From the NCBI GenBank assembly GCA_030844895.1, contig CM061226.1, forward strand, positions 98,617,292 to 98,681,291: a DNA stretch of 64,000 bases. The letters are read 5' to 3'. The stretch is from Ambrosia x helenae. Lineage: Eukaryota > Streptophyta > Magnoliopsida > Asterales > Asteraceae. The notes under the pieces are model-generated. The model had not been told where the DNA came from, did not search any database, and saw nothing but the letters and a program-made list of their open reading frames with translations. A program made the position numbers and the translations under genes. This document shows, piece by piece, positions 47,013-59,820 of this stretch (position 1 is the first letter of the stretch; each line of letters starts with the position of its first letter).

Positions 47013-47180
47013 AAGTTGAATCCTTGCCTGCTCGTAGTTGCCCTCACCTTACCCATCCTTTTACTGTGGAGGTTGCTAATGACAATCTTATTCTTATAAA
47101 ATTTATGCTCCATAATTGCACAACCAGAAATCTTCACTTGAAAGAAATTTCGAGACGAAATTTTCTAAAGTAGGGGAGAC

Positions 47181-49727
47181 TGTGACATCCGTCACCTTCG
47201 AATTTCAATTAAGTTACAAAAATAGTCCCCCAAATATTTTCAATTTTAGTCCTCAAACATTTCTTATAATTGTTGTCGTTTTTAAATTTAATAAATGTGC
47301 GAAACCCAAGTTATATTATTCGCATGTATTTTGGATCTCGATCTCGATTTAATCTAACACGTAAGTTGCGACGTGATTCGGAAAAAAAAAATAATATATA
47401 TCGTAAAAATTCAAGTTATAAAAGTTTTAAGTTAATTAGTTAACTTAGTTAGTGGTTATAAAGGGAAAAATTAACAAGGAAACCTTAAAACTAACTAAAG
47501 TTAAATATGAGGGGCCAAACATGCCAATTCCTGAAAGTTTTAAAAAAAAAAATTCATTCTTGTTGCTGCTATACGATTTTCCAGCCACACAAACTTCCGG
47601 CCGCCGGAATACTTTCCGGCGAGGCCTCCAAAACGCGTTTTAATCTCCGTTTCAAGACTTTTATGATACCAAACGTTTTCTCCATCAATAATTAACGCAT
47701 TACAACCATTTAATTGGGTTAATGGCGAGTTTTAAAAGTGTTTGATCGTGGGTTTAATGATGTAACCGACGAGCTTTAACCCCGGTCTTAAACACGTCTG
47801 TTCTAAACGGGTATATATACGTATGGCTGCTGCATCATGACTCTATAGAAACCCACAACAAAATCCACACAAAAAACGTCCAGAAAGCCTCTAAATCGCG
47901 TTCCTTTTTGCGGGTATAGAAGCTTCAATTGTGATCCTAAAAACGTGTTGTAAGTATACCATCTTGTTTGTTTTATCTTAGTCGAGCATTGTAGGGTAAA
48001 AACCCCTTATTACAGAGCTTCAATCATGCTTAAATCGGGTTAATTGAACTTTGGTTGGGGTTAGGGTTCTTGATTAGATAAATTGGGGAAGAAGACACTT
48101 TTTGTTAATAATATAAATACAAATCAAGTTCAAATGTATCAACAAAAGGCATAGATGGCCTAGTGGTTGGTGTGTTGGTTGGATTGGGTAAGGAGCCGGG
48201 TTCGAATCTCATAAAAGCCGGTTCTGGATATTTTTTTTGTTTCCAATTATTTTGTTTGTTTATTTATTTATTTACTTATATATTCATATATAAAAATCTT
48301 ATATTAATCATAGAAATTTCATTTTTGCTTCAAAAATTATGAAAATTTAGACATAACATCTTGACATCTAAAATAAGATTTCCACACTTTTATTTTCCGG
48401 AAAATGTCTCAATTTTATATTTTTATTGAATTTAATCGTTTTAATCATAATTAAATGATTAAAAATTCATTTTAAGAGATTTTAACCTCAAATTTTCTGG
48501 AGATTTATTTTTATGAATAATAAACTGAAATAAAATATAATTCCTCAGAAAATGATTATTTTTATTTTTTTTTTACTATTTTTAATCATTTAAAACACTA
48601 TTTAAGTTTATTAAAAAAGTTTTAAATGCAAATAAATTAAAAGAAATTATGGAAATATTATTTTAGTATTCCACATCATAAAATAATTATTTTTCATAAT
48701 AATATCATTTTGGGATCATACCTTGTATTATTCATGCTATTTATATTTAAATTAGATATAATAATAAATTGTTTAATTAAATATAAATCATCAAATCTAT
48801 TTCAATGTTATTTTTTTTTCTATAAAATGGAATTTATATCTATATGTGAAACACATAAGAGTTTTAGTCATTTATTAAATTCATCGTAAATATATTTATT
48901 TCAAAAACTGTCATTCAAATTATTACTAACAATTTCATCTTCCCTAATACGAGTCTAGCAAGCCCTAAATGCCTTAAATGATTCGTCGTCTTAGATTTTT
49001 CCTCATTTAGTATATTTATATATAGGTTGAATTCTTCGGAATTCTTAAGCCTTTACGACGAACTTTCTCGGAATTTATATTTAGCGAACTGTGAGTATAT
49101 CTTTCCCCTTTTTACTGTTTTACTCTTTTGGGGTGATTCATGTACTATTATTATTAAACTTATGTATACTCTTTACAACGCAATGTGCTCATTGATATGT
49201 TTTGTGTGAATTGTATGAACGATTTTGTCAAAGTCATTAACCTTTGGGCCGCCCCTAACAATGAGTAGTACTACGAATTATATCCCTTGGTTACTTACGT
49301 GAACGAGTTAAGTCCTTGGTCATTGTTATGGTTTTTCTTGAACGATGGGTGAACGATTATTGAACGATGGGAGGCTTGATTTTGACCCTTTTACATATTA
49401 CAGTATCATAGCACATAAATTGCTAATTAGTGGTTGAACGAAAATGGATATACTCACCAATGCATTATATGTGTTGACAAATTATTTTGTACATGTTTCA
49501 GGTGAAGTTTGATCTTGCATGCTTTTCACGCTTAGGCTGGACCTAGTGCTTAAATAAAAGTTGAACGTTTATTATTTATGTTTGAGATTTATATTAAGAC
49601 TCTTTGTATTTCGTTTGGAACAATGGAAGTTATTTGCTATTAATATTTACAATTTTAGTCCATGTGCTATTGAACAATCGTCACTACGTGACACCTCGAT
49701 GTTTCCGCCATCGGTTGGGGTGTTACA
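47181..49727 (+). repeat. 3' LTR of element C
   Basis: The partner of the 5' copy, including the same SINE-like insertion at 48148-48239. It follows directly after the polypurine tract. Confidence 0.95.
48148..48239 (+). mobile_element. SINE-like insertion in the 3' LTR of element C
   Basis: The second LTR copy of the SINE-like segment described at 43118, with the same A and B boxes and T-rich end. Confidence 0.65.
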
Positions 49728-49732
49728 CCACT

Positions 49733-52700
49733 GCAGGAGCAGCACAACAACAGGAATGCACCGTCGACAGTGAAACGCAACCGCATGGATATGCAGTCGG
49801 CAAAACTGTGCAACTACAAGAATGCACAATCGTTGGGGGTAACACCACAATATGAATTCACGACAGCAGAACGACACGCAACCTAGCAAGTCCACTATAC
49901 ATAATTACAAGAAGCTCTATTACGGTGAGCACGCACCCCGGTGCGCTTCAGCTCACTTATGGTGATAGAATCCTTATTCATATCCTCAGCCACAAACCTA
50001 TACTCCATAGGCTCATTAGTAGGAACGATTGGATCACCAAAGGCATCCGTCATCACAACAGAGATTGGAACAATGGGTTCCACATAATTTAGTAGACTTA
50101 TTAGGCCGACATCGTCCTTAGGGAAAACGACTGCAGGCTCGATATAAGTCACTCGAATAATGGCGACTGTACCATTGACAGACTTAACCCAAGCTTGAGA
50201 ACCATTCTTGGCAGGAGCCAGGGAATGATAACGAGCGGTTCAACGAAACCTCAAAGGAAATGGAGTTAATGGCAACGAACTCCATCGTGACACAAACGTG
50301 ATCATAGCGGCTTGGCAAGGGTCTTAGAGATATCTATGTCAATGGCAATGATCTTGGCAGGAGCCTTCGAAACAACAGCAACATCAAACTTGACAAGGGC
50401 CATAGAAACATCCTCAACACGCTCAGTATGAGTTACACTCTCAGCAACGACGACATGATTCGCTTGGGCCATAGGACAATGATAGTAGCAACAACAGCAG
50501 GCTCAGCAGAACCTTAGACCCGTTGTAGCTATTAGATGTGTGGTAGATAGTATCCATAGGACCTAGAAACCAACCAACATCTTTTCCAGTATCAAGACAT
50601 TGGTCACAACGAGAATAGTAGAGGTAGAAGGGTCATGATTTATCGAGACACCACGATAAAATAAAAACGGTACAGACTCTGGCATTTCAGCCGAGTCATC
50701 CTTCCCATTAGGGTCCTCTTGCATGTTATATTGGTCCTAGCACCGATAGTCATCAACCGAAATGCCTCTCCGACACTTAAGCAAGGCCAGCGAACTTTCT
50801 TCCTGATAGGCTACGCAGTGAGAGTTTCGAAATATGACAAGAGATCAGACAAGTCACATTGTCCATGACGAATGGATCTCGCAACCTTAGTTTATAAAAC
50901 ACCGTGACAAAGGGACGCAACGTCCCAATATCTATGGGATTGATGGAAAACACTTCGCATCAATTGCCACCCCAAATAAACAACCAGTCTCGTCGTCCTG
51001 ACGAGGGTAGCGGACGTTCAACATTGCAACATGAGCAATGGAATTGCCGTCCCATGGGTAAGTTTAGTTGACAGAATAATGTGACCACTTCCAGTAGTCC
51101 GTTATTTGATTTTCGAAGGGGGGAATTTCGATGTCTGCCAGAGCGTTCCGTGACACTTGACAATTACGTGTCACACGCTTTACGATTTCGGCTCCCGAAA
51201 TGTGGTTTCACTCCCCGAGTATTATGACGGATTCAGACGCAAAACGTACGTCGTGATCCTATATTCAATATATATGTATGTCTCCATATATATTAACTGA
51301 CTTGGGTAAAATTATCTCCGACTCGACTCACTTTACCATATAACTACTTTCCCATTAAGTAGTCATACTAGGATCTTGTCAGTCGAGATTTCATTTTTCC
51401 CGTAATCGACTCGACTCACCTTTCCATATATTTATTTTCCCATTAAATAAATATACTATGACCTTGTCGACTCGATATTACATTTCTCAACCATCAACTC
51501 GACTCACCTTACCGTATAATTATTTTCCCATTAAATAATTATACTAGGATCTCGTCGATTTGACATTTCGTTTTACCACCATCGACTCGACTCACTTTAC
51601 CGTATAATTATTTTCCCATTAAATAATTATACTAGGATCTTGTCGACTCGACACCACATTTTATAACCATCGACTCGACTCACTTTACCGTATAATTATT
51701 TTCCCATTAAATAATTATACTAGGATCTTGTCGATTCGACACTACATTTTACAACCATCGACTCGACTCACTTTACCGTATAATTATTTTCCCATTTAAA
51801 TAATTATACTAGGGTCTTGTCGATTCGACATTGTATTTTACGACCATGGACTCGACTCACTTTACCGTATAATTATTTTCCCATTTAAATAATTATACTA
51901 GGGTCTTGTCGATTCGACATTGTATTTTACGACCATCGACTCGACTCACTTTACCGTATAATTATTTTCCCATTAAATAATTATACTAGGGTCTTGTCGA
52001 TCGATATTTCGTTTTCGGCACCCGACCCGGCTCGCCTTACCATATATTTATTTTCCCATTAAATAAATATACTAGGATCTTGCCGATCGATAATTCATTT
52101 TCAACCCCCGACTCGGCTCACTTTACCATATATTTATTTTCCCATTAAATAAATATACTAGGATCTTGCCGATCGATAATTCACTTTCAACACCCGACTC
52201 GGCTCACTTTACCATATATTTATTTTCCCATTAAATAAATATACTAGGATCTTGCCGATTCGACATTGTTGCTTTAGACGGGGGCTATCATGCCGTCTAG
52301 ATGAAGATGATCGAGTCTATTAACTCAGCAAGGACGAGTCTGCCCTCCAATAGGGGAAGGAACGCCTGACCCTCGAAGACAACTTGGGCATGTGTTAGAT
52401 CAAGAATGACTTACTCACAGTAATAACATAGCAGCACACGGGCAACAAATCTCAATACTGATCCACATAGGGTCCCGTGCTCAAAACGCACTGGTTTTGC
52501 AGGGACGCACCCTCAGCCTTCACTGGGTTCCAGGTTTAACATTCCACGCATCGTACCAAGCATTCATCTCTTCGGTAGGCAGTGCATCCTCGTATGTCCG
52601 CTCCTTTGAGGAACTTTGAGTGGAGGCATTCAACTCCTATACAAGGAAGCTTTCATCTCCTGTCCCTATCCGATGCGAGGGTTTACGTCAGATTACCCAT

Positions 52701-53503
52701 ATGAAGTAGACGTTCGAGCTCTTCCGTGTTCGTACCTTAGAGGTAATGCTGAAGAAAGCTCATTCAGTTTGCGAGGATCGAAATCAAGGGATATCAACAA
52801 GACCTCCCTTTTAGCCCGTTGGCCAATCAAACTCTAAGACTGACCCTACAGTACAAGAATAGACAAGGCAAGAAGTGATCACCAACCCCAGCCCTAGCGC
52901 CCACCTAGGTTACCGTGCACCACAAGTTATTATTACGTGTGCACCCGCAATGATAATCGGTGTTGCCAGGTAATTTTGGTGCCCGCTAGTTCCGAGCTTC
53001 CTGATCCAAAACAAAGATTTCACAAATAAAGGACCTAGACTAGCTTTGCCTTCCCATCATCAGCAACACGACAACGTCCACTAGCACGATAAAGGTTAGC
53101 CCTTCCGATCATCCCGTCCGCAGGTAAGCGGGTGAGTTCGTCGTAGACCACCGCTTGTCCTTCCCGCTTGTCGATGTCGGTAACCGATGCAAAAGTGCGG
53201 ACTAAAGTGAAGTGTGAGACGATATCCTTACAGGCAAGCTATCTGTACTACTTATATGCATCAACTAGCACTAGTTAGAAAATCGGATCTCTACACAATT
53301 TAAACCTTCATATCCATATTTTCTAACATTTTATATATTGACACACATGGCTAGTCGGTCGGAATTTCCCCTTGTACAATCCATGTACAATTTTCTTTCT
53401 TTTCTGTAAATATTTCGTTGTGTTTTATTTTTGAAAACTCCGTTTTCGAGCCAAAACTGGTTATAGTCTAGATTTTTCAAAAATACTAGTTCGCTATAAC
53501 CTT
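49733..53503 (-). pseudogene. Element B internal region, 5' half, non-coding
   Basis: From the primer-binding site inward there is leader-like DNA, an 11-copy tandem array (51306-52268) and sequence with only short open frames. No gag zinc knuckle or protease motif was recognised. This is a non-autonomous organisation of the large-retrotransposon-derivative (LARD) type. Confidence 0.55.
51306..52268. repeat. Tandem array, 11 units of about 86-90 bp
   Basis: Each unit begins CGACTCGACTCACTTTACC and continues with an AT-rich imperfect palindrome around TTTTCCCATTAAA, flanked by ATAATTAT on both sides. It ends ACTAGGATCTTGTCGA. Unit starts lie near 51319, 51404, 51484, 51580, 51668, 51757, 51845, 51935, 52019, 52105 and 52190. 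The last three share a CCCGACTCGGCTC variant, showing local homogenisation. Confidence 0.93.
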
Positions 53504-53520
53504 GGCTCTGATACCACTTC

Positions 53521-56500
53521 TGTCACACCACGCCAATGGCGGAAACACGTGGCGCAACGCTCGAAAGTATATCAAAATCAAGATTAACACAAACTATATT
53601 TAATTAGAAAAGATCATTATATTAAGATGTCGGGAAAGAGTACCTGGTTTCAAACATTACTTAAAACCACAAACATTAAGTTTTAAAGTGGGGTGTTTCC
53701 GTTTATGTCCCAACCCGATGGTAACACTAGATGAAACCCCCAACCAGTGTCCGACATCCCAAATTCCACCGTACTAGCCGCATACCTGTTCAGCACTTAG
53801 TTACCTGAAAGATATGTTTAAAAAGACGTCAATATATAAAATATTGGTGAGTTCACAGGTTTTAGTTTCGTAAATACGACATTTTACATTCTGTGCAAAT
53901 CCAGCACGTTTTTACTTCCTGTGCAAATCCAGCACATTTTTACATCCTGTGCAATCCAGCACATTTAGTGGCCTTTGTACGGAGTAGCTAGCTCCTACAA
54001 ACTATGATGATAAGCAATCCCCTGAGTCCCATAACCAAACCAAGACTAATAAATATGCCCCGCTCCAAGTCGTTTCTCGGAACCCAACGACTTAAGTTCA
54101 GAATACGTGCACCTCTTGTCTTTACCGGGTTGACGCTATCAACCAGAGGTGGGCCTCGTCAGGCACCGATAGTACTATCCAAATATTCCTTTGGTTTCAT
54201 TTTACCTGAATTAATGGTTACAGTAGCGAGGACCCAACCCCGAGTGGCGACCAAAAAACTCAAGTACTCATCATGCCACTTACCACATTTTAACCTTTGA
54301 AAACATTTCAATATGTGATAATTTTTGACAAACATATCTTTCCCCCAGTTAAAAACAGTAAAATGGGGCCGTGAAACTCACCTTAATTTCCATGCTTAGC
54401 TAGCAAATAAAATCCAAAGCTTTGACCGACTTCCTCGTGCCCTAATTACCAATAAGGGACACCTTAAAGTCTATCACATATAAATCTAGCTTATTTCCCG
54501 GTTAAAAGATAGTTTATTCAACCATCTAGACTCGTGTGTACTAACCCGAGTCTTTAAGTGTTTTAACTCGACGAACCGATCGTGACTTATCATAATTCAT
54601 GAGTTCACATACGACATAGTACCCAAGTCGCGCACCGTTACTATTCGTGTGTAAACCATGTTGGACTACTACTACGAAACGCATAACTCATCCCGAGTAA
54701 TAGCTTGTCTCGTAAATCGGATAAGTGTAGTTGTCTTGTATGATTATTTTTGGACAATATACTTTGAAGAAACATAAGTATAATTATTGAGATTGACTGA
54801 TAACATTTGTTATTTCGCTTCCCAAAATCCGAGTGTTTTAAGTGTTTCGAAGCATTACTTTCAAATAATCTTTCCCAAATAAGTTAGGCGTTTACGTATT
54901 TCGAATCCGTATTTTTGACAACGTTTTGGTTACCAAACACCATTGAAAGCATACACAACAATATTAACTTCGCTGTGCTTCGGATTTTATAAAAATTTCG
55001 GCAGAGTTTCCTCTGTTTTTGTACAAACCAGACAACACAAGTCGTCTACAATTTTCCCCAAAATCGACACCAAAACAAGACAATCAATCCATTTATCCGC
55101 AATTTCATCAAACAATATTTTTATACATTTTGATAACTTTATATAAATTACACTTATTTATATAGATATAGCTTTATATATATATATATATATATGGTAT
55201 AGTCCAACAATCGATAAGACACGTCACGCTTATTATACAAACCCGGTTTATCCGATTTATTCGGTTTGTTGGCGAGTTAACACTATTTAGTATTTTTGTA
55301 TTTATATATATTCATAGATATACATAATACTACAATATCAAATGCGAGTTTATTATACCGTAGTTATGCGCGCGTCTCAATCTACTAGTTGGTCGGTACC
55401 GAATCTGACCGTTGACCCAATTTGACCGTAGCTGACCGAGTCGACTCGGTTTACCCGAGTTTGACCAGCTTTGACCTGGTCCCGAACGCCTCAAAACGAA
55501 ACCCAAGCTGACCCGATTGACCAGATCTGTGACCCGAGAGTGAACCAGACCCCGATCAAATCTGACCCGGAGCAGGAACCCGTCAACTCCGCTTAACCCA
55601 TCTAACCCGGACATCAAGCGAGGACCCGAGACCCGAACTAAACTCGGACCATTAACGCGAACCCGCACCCGAGCCCCTAACCCAGATCTGACCCGTCTTG
55701 TCCCGCTGACCCAGACCCAGACCCGGCCCGAGCGACCCCCCTGCGGCTATCACCTACCTCCGAACCACCATCATGACCACCTGCAGACCTGACCAAGACC
55801 AAACTCGCGCCACCGGTCATCATTCTCCTGCACATCGCCACCCCAACCTGACTACCAAACCATCTCCACCTCGTAACCAAAACCACCCCGCCGTCAGCCC
55901 CTAAGCAACCACCACCGTGCTACTGTTTCTGCCCGTTTTGGGCTGCAAGACCACCGCACAGCCACTTCATCCCGTCACCACCCCAAACCCGACCAAAACG
56001 GAACAGATCGGGCCGCCAAACCACCAAGAAAACCACCCTCTTCGGCCATCACGTCACAACCAACCCCGAAACCCCAAAAAAAACGCCCCTGCGCTGCTGT
56101 TTCTGCACCGCACAGCCACCACCCATGGTGGTGGCGGCCGATCTTGGGCATGGCGAGGAAGAAGGAGCATCGTGGGTCTTGTAAGTGTAGAGAGAGAGAG
56201 AGATCCGGGTTTTTAGAGAGAGAGTAGAGAGAGAGAGGGCAGCAGCGGCTGTCTTAATGAAGAAGAAGATAAGCTTTTTATACTTAGGGTTAGGTAGGTG
56301 ACTTGTACCGCGAATCGAACCCGTTTAAACGTAAATCATCTCGGTTTGTTATTAGGCCCGACCATTAATTACAAAAATTAGTCGGTTTTATTCGAAATGA
56401 AAAACATAACTAAACCGAGCAATTTAAATGTTATTTTCGTAACTCGACGCGTGAAAACGGAACACACGTTAAAAATCGCGTTAATCGATCCGGTCGAGCT

Positions 56501-56955
56501 ATACTTCATTTAGGCGACCTGTTCACTTTCGAAACTAAATAATTGAAATTATTTATAATAAATAATTATTCCGAACGTTCGATAACGGTTAAAACCACGC
56601 GTTTTGACGTTCGAATCCCACGTCAGTTCCTCTCCGCGTTCTCCAAAACGCTGCGTTTTTGGCCGTTTACCACGTCGTTTTCACATCCGATCGCATCGAT
56701 AGTAAATACGTGTCGTATTTACATAGAATAAGCTTATGTTATTCCAGTTTGACAAATTTTCGCTGATGTCAGTTCGTTACGTTAAGTACGCGAAGTCTTT
56801 CTTTAAAGGCATCAAGACTTCAACGAACTTTCAAACGGACATCGTAGGACTCGTATTAGCTCAACTAACCATAATTAACCTTAAACCAGGTTAATTATTT
56901 CTAAAACATGATTAGCATCACGTTAATCGTTGTACGAAATTTGCCGGTTGTCACA
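53521..56955 (-). repeat. 5' LTR of element B
   Basis: The partner of 35559-38987. Small differences include a longer TA run near 55177 and scattered single-base changes. It carries the presumed promoter for minus-strand transcription. Confidence 0.95.
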
Positions 56956-57539
56956 CTAAAACTTATTACGTGGAGATACTAAGAGACCTAAAAGATTAGT
57001 GGGAGCATTAGATGTCCTACTTATGACTTGCAAAAGTTACAGAGGTGGGGGGAACGACAATTTGATCTATCCCCAAATTACACCTCTTTCACTGGACAAC
57101 GCTCTATCACAACTTGTCTCCTTAGCATTTAATGTACTCCTAACAAAGTTTTGTGGATGCCTAAATATGGGCGAACTTAGATTTCTTACTAAAGTAATCC
57201 TCATCAAGAGAACCGACAATAAACATCATTAGGTTGTTTTCTCTATTAAAATCTATGGATCTTCCAAATGTTAGATCTTAAGCATGCTGAATTCATTAAG
57301 ATCTCTAAGGTAAGTGGGAGCAGTAAAGTCCTTATTATGACTTTTCGGAAGTACAAGATGCGGGGGAGAGACTCATTAAAATTCGAGACTCATTAAGTTT
57401 AACTCCGAATTTAACTTTGATTATTCCTCTTGTACACCTTACTGCACCAACTCTTACACACTTAGAAACTAATGTTGCTCCTTATATACCTGAAAATAAA
57501 ACACCTAACTAAAGTTAAGTTTGTATCATAATAAACCCA

Positions 57540-59040
57540 ATGTTCAACTCAGGAGGTCATCTGGGTCTAAAAGCCCATTAAATTTGATGATTATGTAACC
57601 TTCCTGACTAACACAAAATGGATGTTTGGAAAGTTTACCGATCCTACCTCTTCTAATTAAATCATTAGTATCAATCAATCTTCTAAATGGAATAAAGCTA
57701 TTATTAGCAAAATTTAATTCCATAAATTAGAATAATGTTTAGGATTTGGTTGAATAACCTAAAGGTATTCATGATTGAACCAGATCCGAATGGGAACGTT
57801 GTAAGATAAGATTGATTGTAAAAGATTATACTCAAGGAGGGATTAGATTATCAAAGAAACTTCTTATCTGTATGACTGTATTACAAAAGATTTCTTTGAG
57901 GATCATTACCGTCCTAGTAGCTCATAATAACTAAGAGCCACATTAGATGGACATTAAGACAACTTTCCATAACGATGACCTACATGTTCATTAAGCAACC
58001 TGAAAGTTCTAAACTGAAGGTTAAGAACACTTAGTCTGTAAGTCAATAAGATCCATGTATGGGTTGATGCAAACATAAAATGTGTTGGAATCATAATGAA
58101 ATTCTCTTTATCAAGAACTAAGTGGATTAAAGAACCTACCTCAAGATGAGTGGGAGCAACTGATGAAAACTTGTCCTTACATAGATGATGTTTCTCCTGA
58201 CAAGTATATGTTACCTAAGTCAAAGCATTATTCATGCATACTTTTTGACATGATGAATATCGGGGATTCCTCTTACGTGATAGGAATCAAAATATACCGA
58301 GATAGACCCAACGGGATATTAGTTTCATCCCATAAGTTTTACTCTAAGCGGGTCCTTAAGCATGTAACATACAACATTGCTCTCTTTTAGAGGATAATAG
58401 GATAATTTGAGATTATCACCTTATGCTTCATTAATTAGAAGACTGATGTAAATTTGAGTCTATGCTTGTTTATGATATTGTTCGTATTGCTTGACACTAG
58501 ACTTGTCTAGATTGATGAAAAGCATCTAATGGAACATTACAATATATTTAAGAAACAAGAGACTATAATCTAAAGAAGAAGTGAGAACCTAAAGTGATTG
58601 ACTACTCTTATTCTAACTTTGTTATATTCAAAGGAAATCAGGTGTCAATTTCGGGGTATATCATAAGGTCAACAGACGTAACTATCTTATGGAGGAGTCA
58701 TAAGGAACTGTTAACAACAACCTAAGTTATCATGACATAATGTGTTGCTGATCACAACAGAATGGTCATTAAATGTTGTTGCTAAATTTATTAGTTGACT
58801 CATAACTTATTAACTCCATTTAAATATTATGTTGAAGACTTATTGTGATAAAGTCAGCTACCATAATTTCTCAAACAGTAACAGTTTGAGAGGAGCTGCA
58901 TTAGAGTTCGATACGAAATTATTGTTCGCTTATGATTAAGAACAAATAGAGGAAATCAGAATTTTGTATCGAATGCATTCATGATATGCTTATGGATCCA
59001 ATAACTAAAGGTCTATCACCCATAAGTCTCACTAACGGGC
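57540..59040 (+). pseudogene. Element A copia reverse transcriptase/RNase H remnant
   Basis: Scattered over several frames and many stops are recognisable Ty1/copia pol words. The region before reverse transcriptase gives DLVELPKGIHD, then IRLIVKDYTQGG (the copia ARLVAKGFTQ box). At 58163-58390 comes SYVIGIKIYRDR. Near 58980 there is a DPITKGLS motif typical of the RNase H end. The enzyme is dead, and this piece is separated from the left half by nested element B. Confidence 0.8.
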
Positions 59041-59403
59041 CAACTAAGAGAAAAGGGTATTACTAATGACCATGTACAACTGCATATCGTACTATGAATG
59101 ACTTATGACTAATGACTAATGATTAATTTTCCTCATTATGATTTGTTTGTCTATTAGTATGCTAAGCTAGCATAATGGCATAAAGACAATAATATAACAA
59201 ATCAACGAAGGGCATAACGTTAATTGATCATAATGTTAAGTTTTAAATTTGGGTGTAGTATGATTAATGGGGGTCCTAAGTCGAATAAAGACTTAACGGC
59301 TGTATTTCTCTGCTACATTTTGGGTTTAGAACTAAAATGAGTATTAATCTCTGCAGACTTACGTAATACTCATAATAAATGATTACTCGGCTAAGTGGGA
59401 GAA

Positions 59404-59815
59404 TGTTGGAATAAATATACGTAACGTTTGTATATTTATCGATAGCCATTATAATCATTTATATTATGATGATCAATTATTAATATTATCCTAAGCCCAA
59501 TAACAGATATGTCTTTGATGGACGGACTATCATTAGATGGGCCTTATTAAGGGTCCCCCGGGTATGTATAAATAGAGAGGTTATTATGAGAATAGGGTTG
59601 ACACATTCATAACACCATTAGCCATCCCCTATATCTCTCTCTCATTGTGTTCATAACTCAAGAACACACAAACCATCAGAACTACATACCCTAAAGGGAA
59701 CCCGATCAAGATGATGGTGTCTTCCATTACTGAGGTTCCTAAACGGTTAAGCATATCAGGTACACATGATTATATCTTATGTTTATACCTTATGTTCTCA
59801 CGAATATAATCAACA
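59404..59815 (+). repeat. 3' LTR of element A
   Basis: A 412-bp partner of 31793-32205. By eye it has four substitutions and one single-base indel relative to the left copy. Confidence 0.95.
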
Positions 59816-59820
59816 ATCTA

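Larger units (their letters stand above)
42148..49727 (+). mobile_element. Ty3/gypsy deletion derivative nested in B (element C)
   Basis: LTRs of 2549 and 2547 bp (42148-44696, 47181-49727) start TGTGACATCCGTC and end GGGGTGTTACA, flanked by CCACT at 42143-42147 and 49728-49732. The primer-binding site TGGTATCAGAGCC is at 44700-44712 and the polypurine tract AAAGTAGGGGAGAC at 47167-47180. Inside are gag and the first part of protease, then a jump to the very end of the element; reverse transcriptase, RNase H and most of integrase are missing. Gag features and long LTRs point to the Tekay/Del group of chromoviruses, tentatively. Confidence 0.95.
35559..56955 (-). mobile_element. Long-LTR gypsy-like retrotransposon nested in A (element B)
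   Basis: LTRs of about 3.43 kb (35559-38987 and 53521-56955) start TGTCACACCACG and end GGTTGTCACA, with CTAAA duplications at 35554-35558 and 56956-56960. Orientation is minus: the complement of TGGTATCAGAGCC lies at 53504-53516 next to the right LTR, and the polypurine tract ACGGGGGGAGAA next to the left one (38988-39002). The internal region of about 7 kb, excluding nested element C, has no intact frame. A degenerate gypsy tail is visible near 39000-39340. The LTR copies differ at only about ten places by eye, so insertion was recent although the internal region was already non-coding. Confidence 0.95.
31793..59815 (+). mobile_element. Ty1/copia LTR retrotransposon, outer member of the nest (element A)
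   Basis: The LTRs (31793-32205 and 59404-59815) begin TGTTGGAATAAA and end ATCAACA, flanked by ATCTA at 31788-31792 and 59816-59820. The primer-binding site TGGTATCAGAGC is at 32208-32219 and the polypurine tract AGTGGGAGAA at about 59394-59403. Its own sequence, excluding nested element B, is about 6.6 kb. Decayed pol pieces on the plus strand (57540-59040) show copia-type motifs. By eye the two LTRs differ at about five positions, more per length than those of B or C, which fits its being the oldest of the three. Confidence 0.95.

Noticed and set aside
42419..49209. Duplicated small frames (42419, 42474, 43996 and 47452, 47507, 49027)
   Set aside because: They are chance frames within the two LTRs of element C.
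49895..50152. Minus-strand frame of 85 codons as a possible gene in element B
   Set aside because: I could not match any retrotransposon or host domain, and the surrounding DNA is non-coding; it is left as part of the decayed interior.
36041..56731. Apparent duplicated gene set (frames at 36041, 36981, 37362, 37709, 37949, 38575 repeated at 54004-56731)
   Set aside because: The pairs lie at the same offsets in the two LTRs of element B and have no recognisable domains; this is an LTR pair, not a gene duplication.
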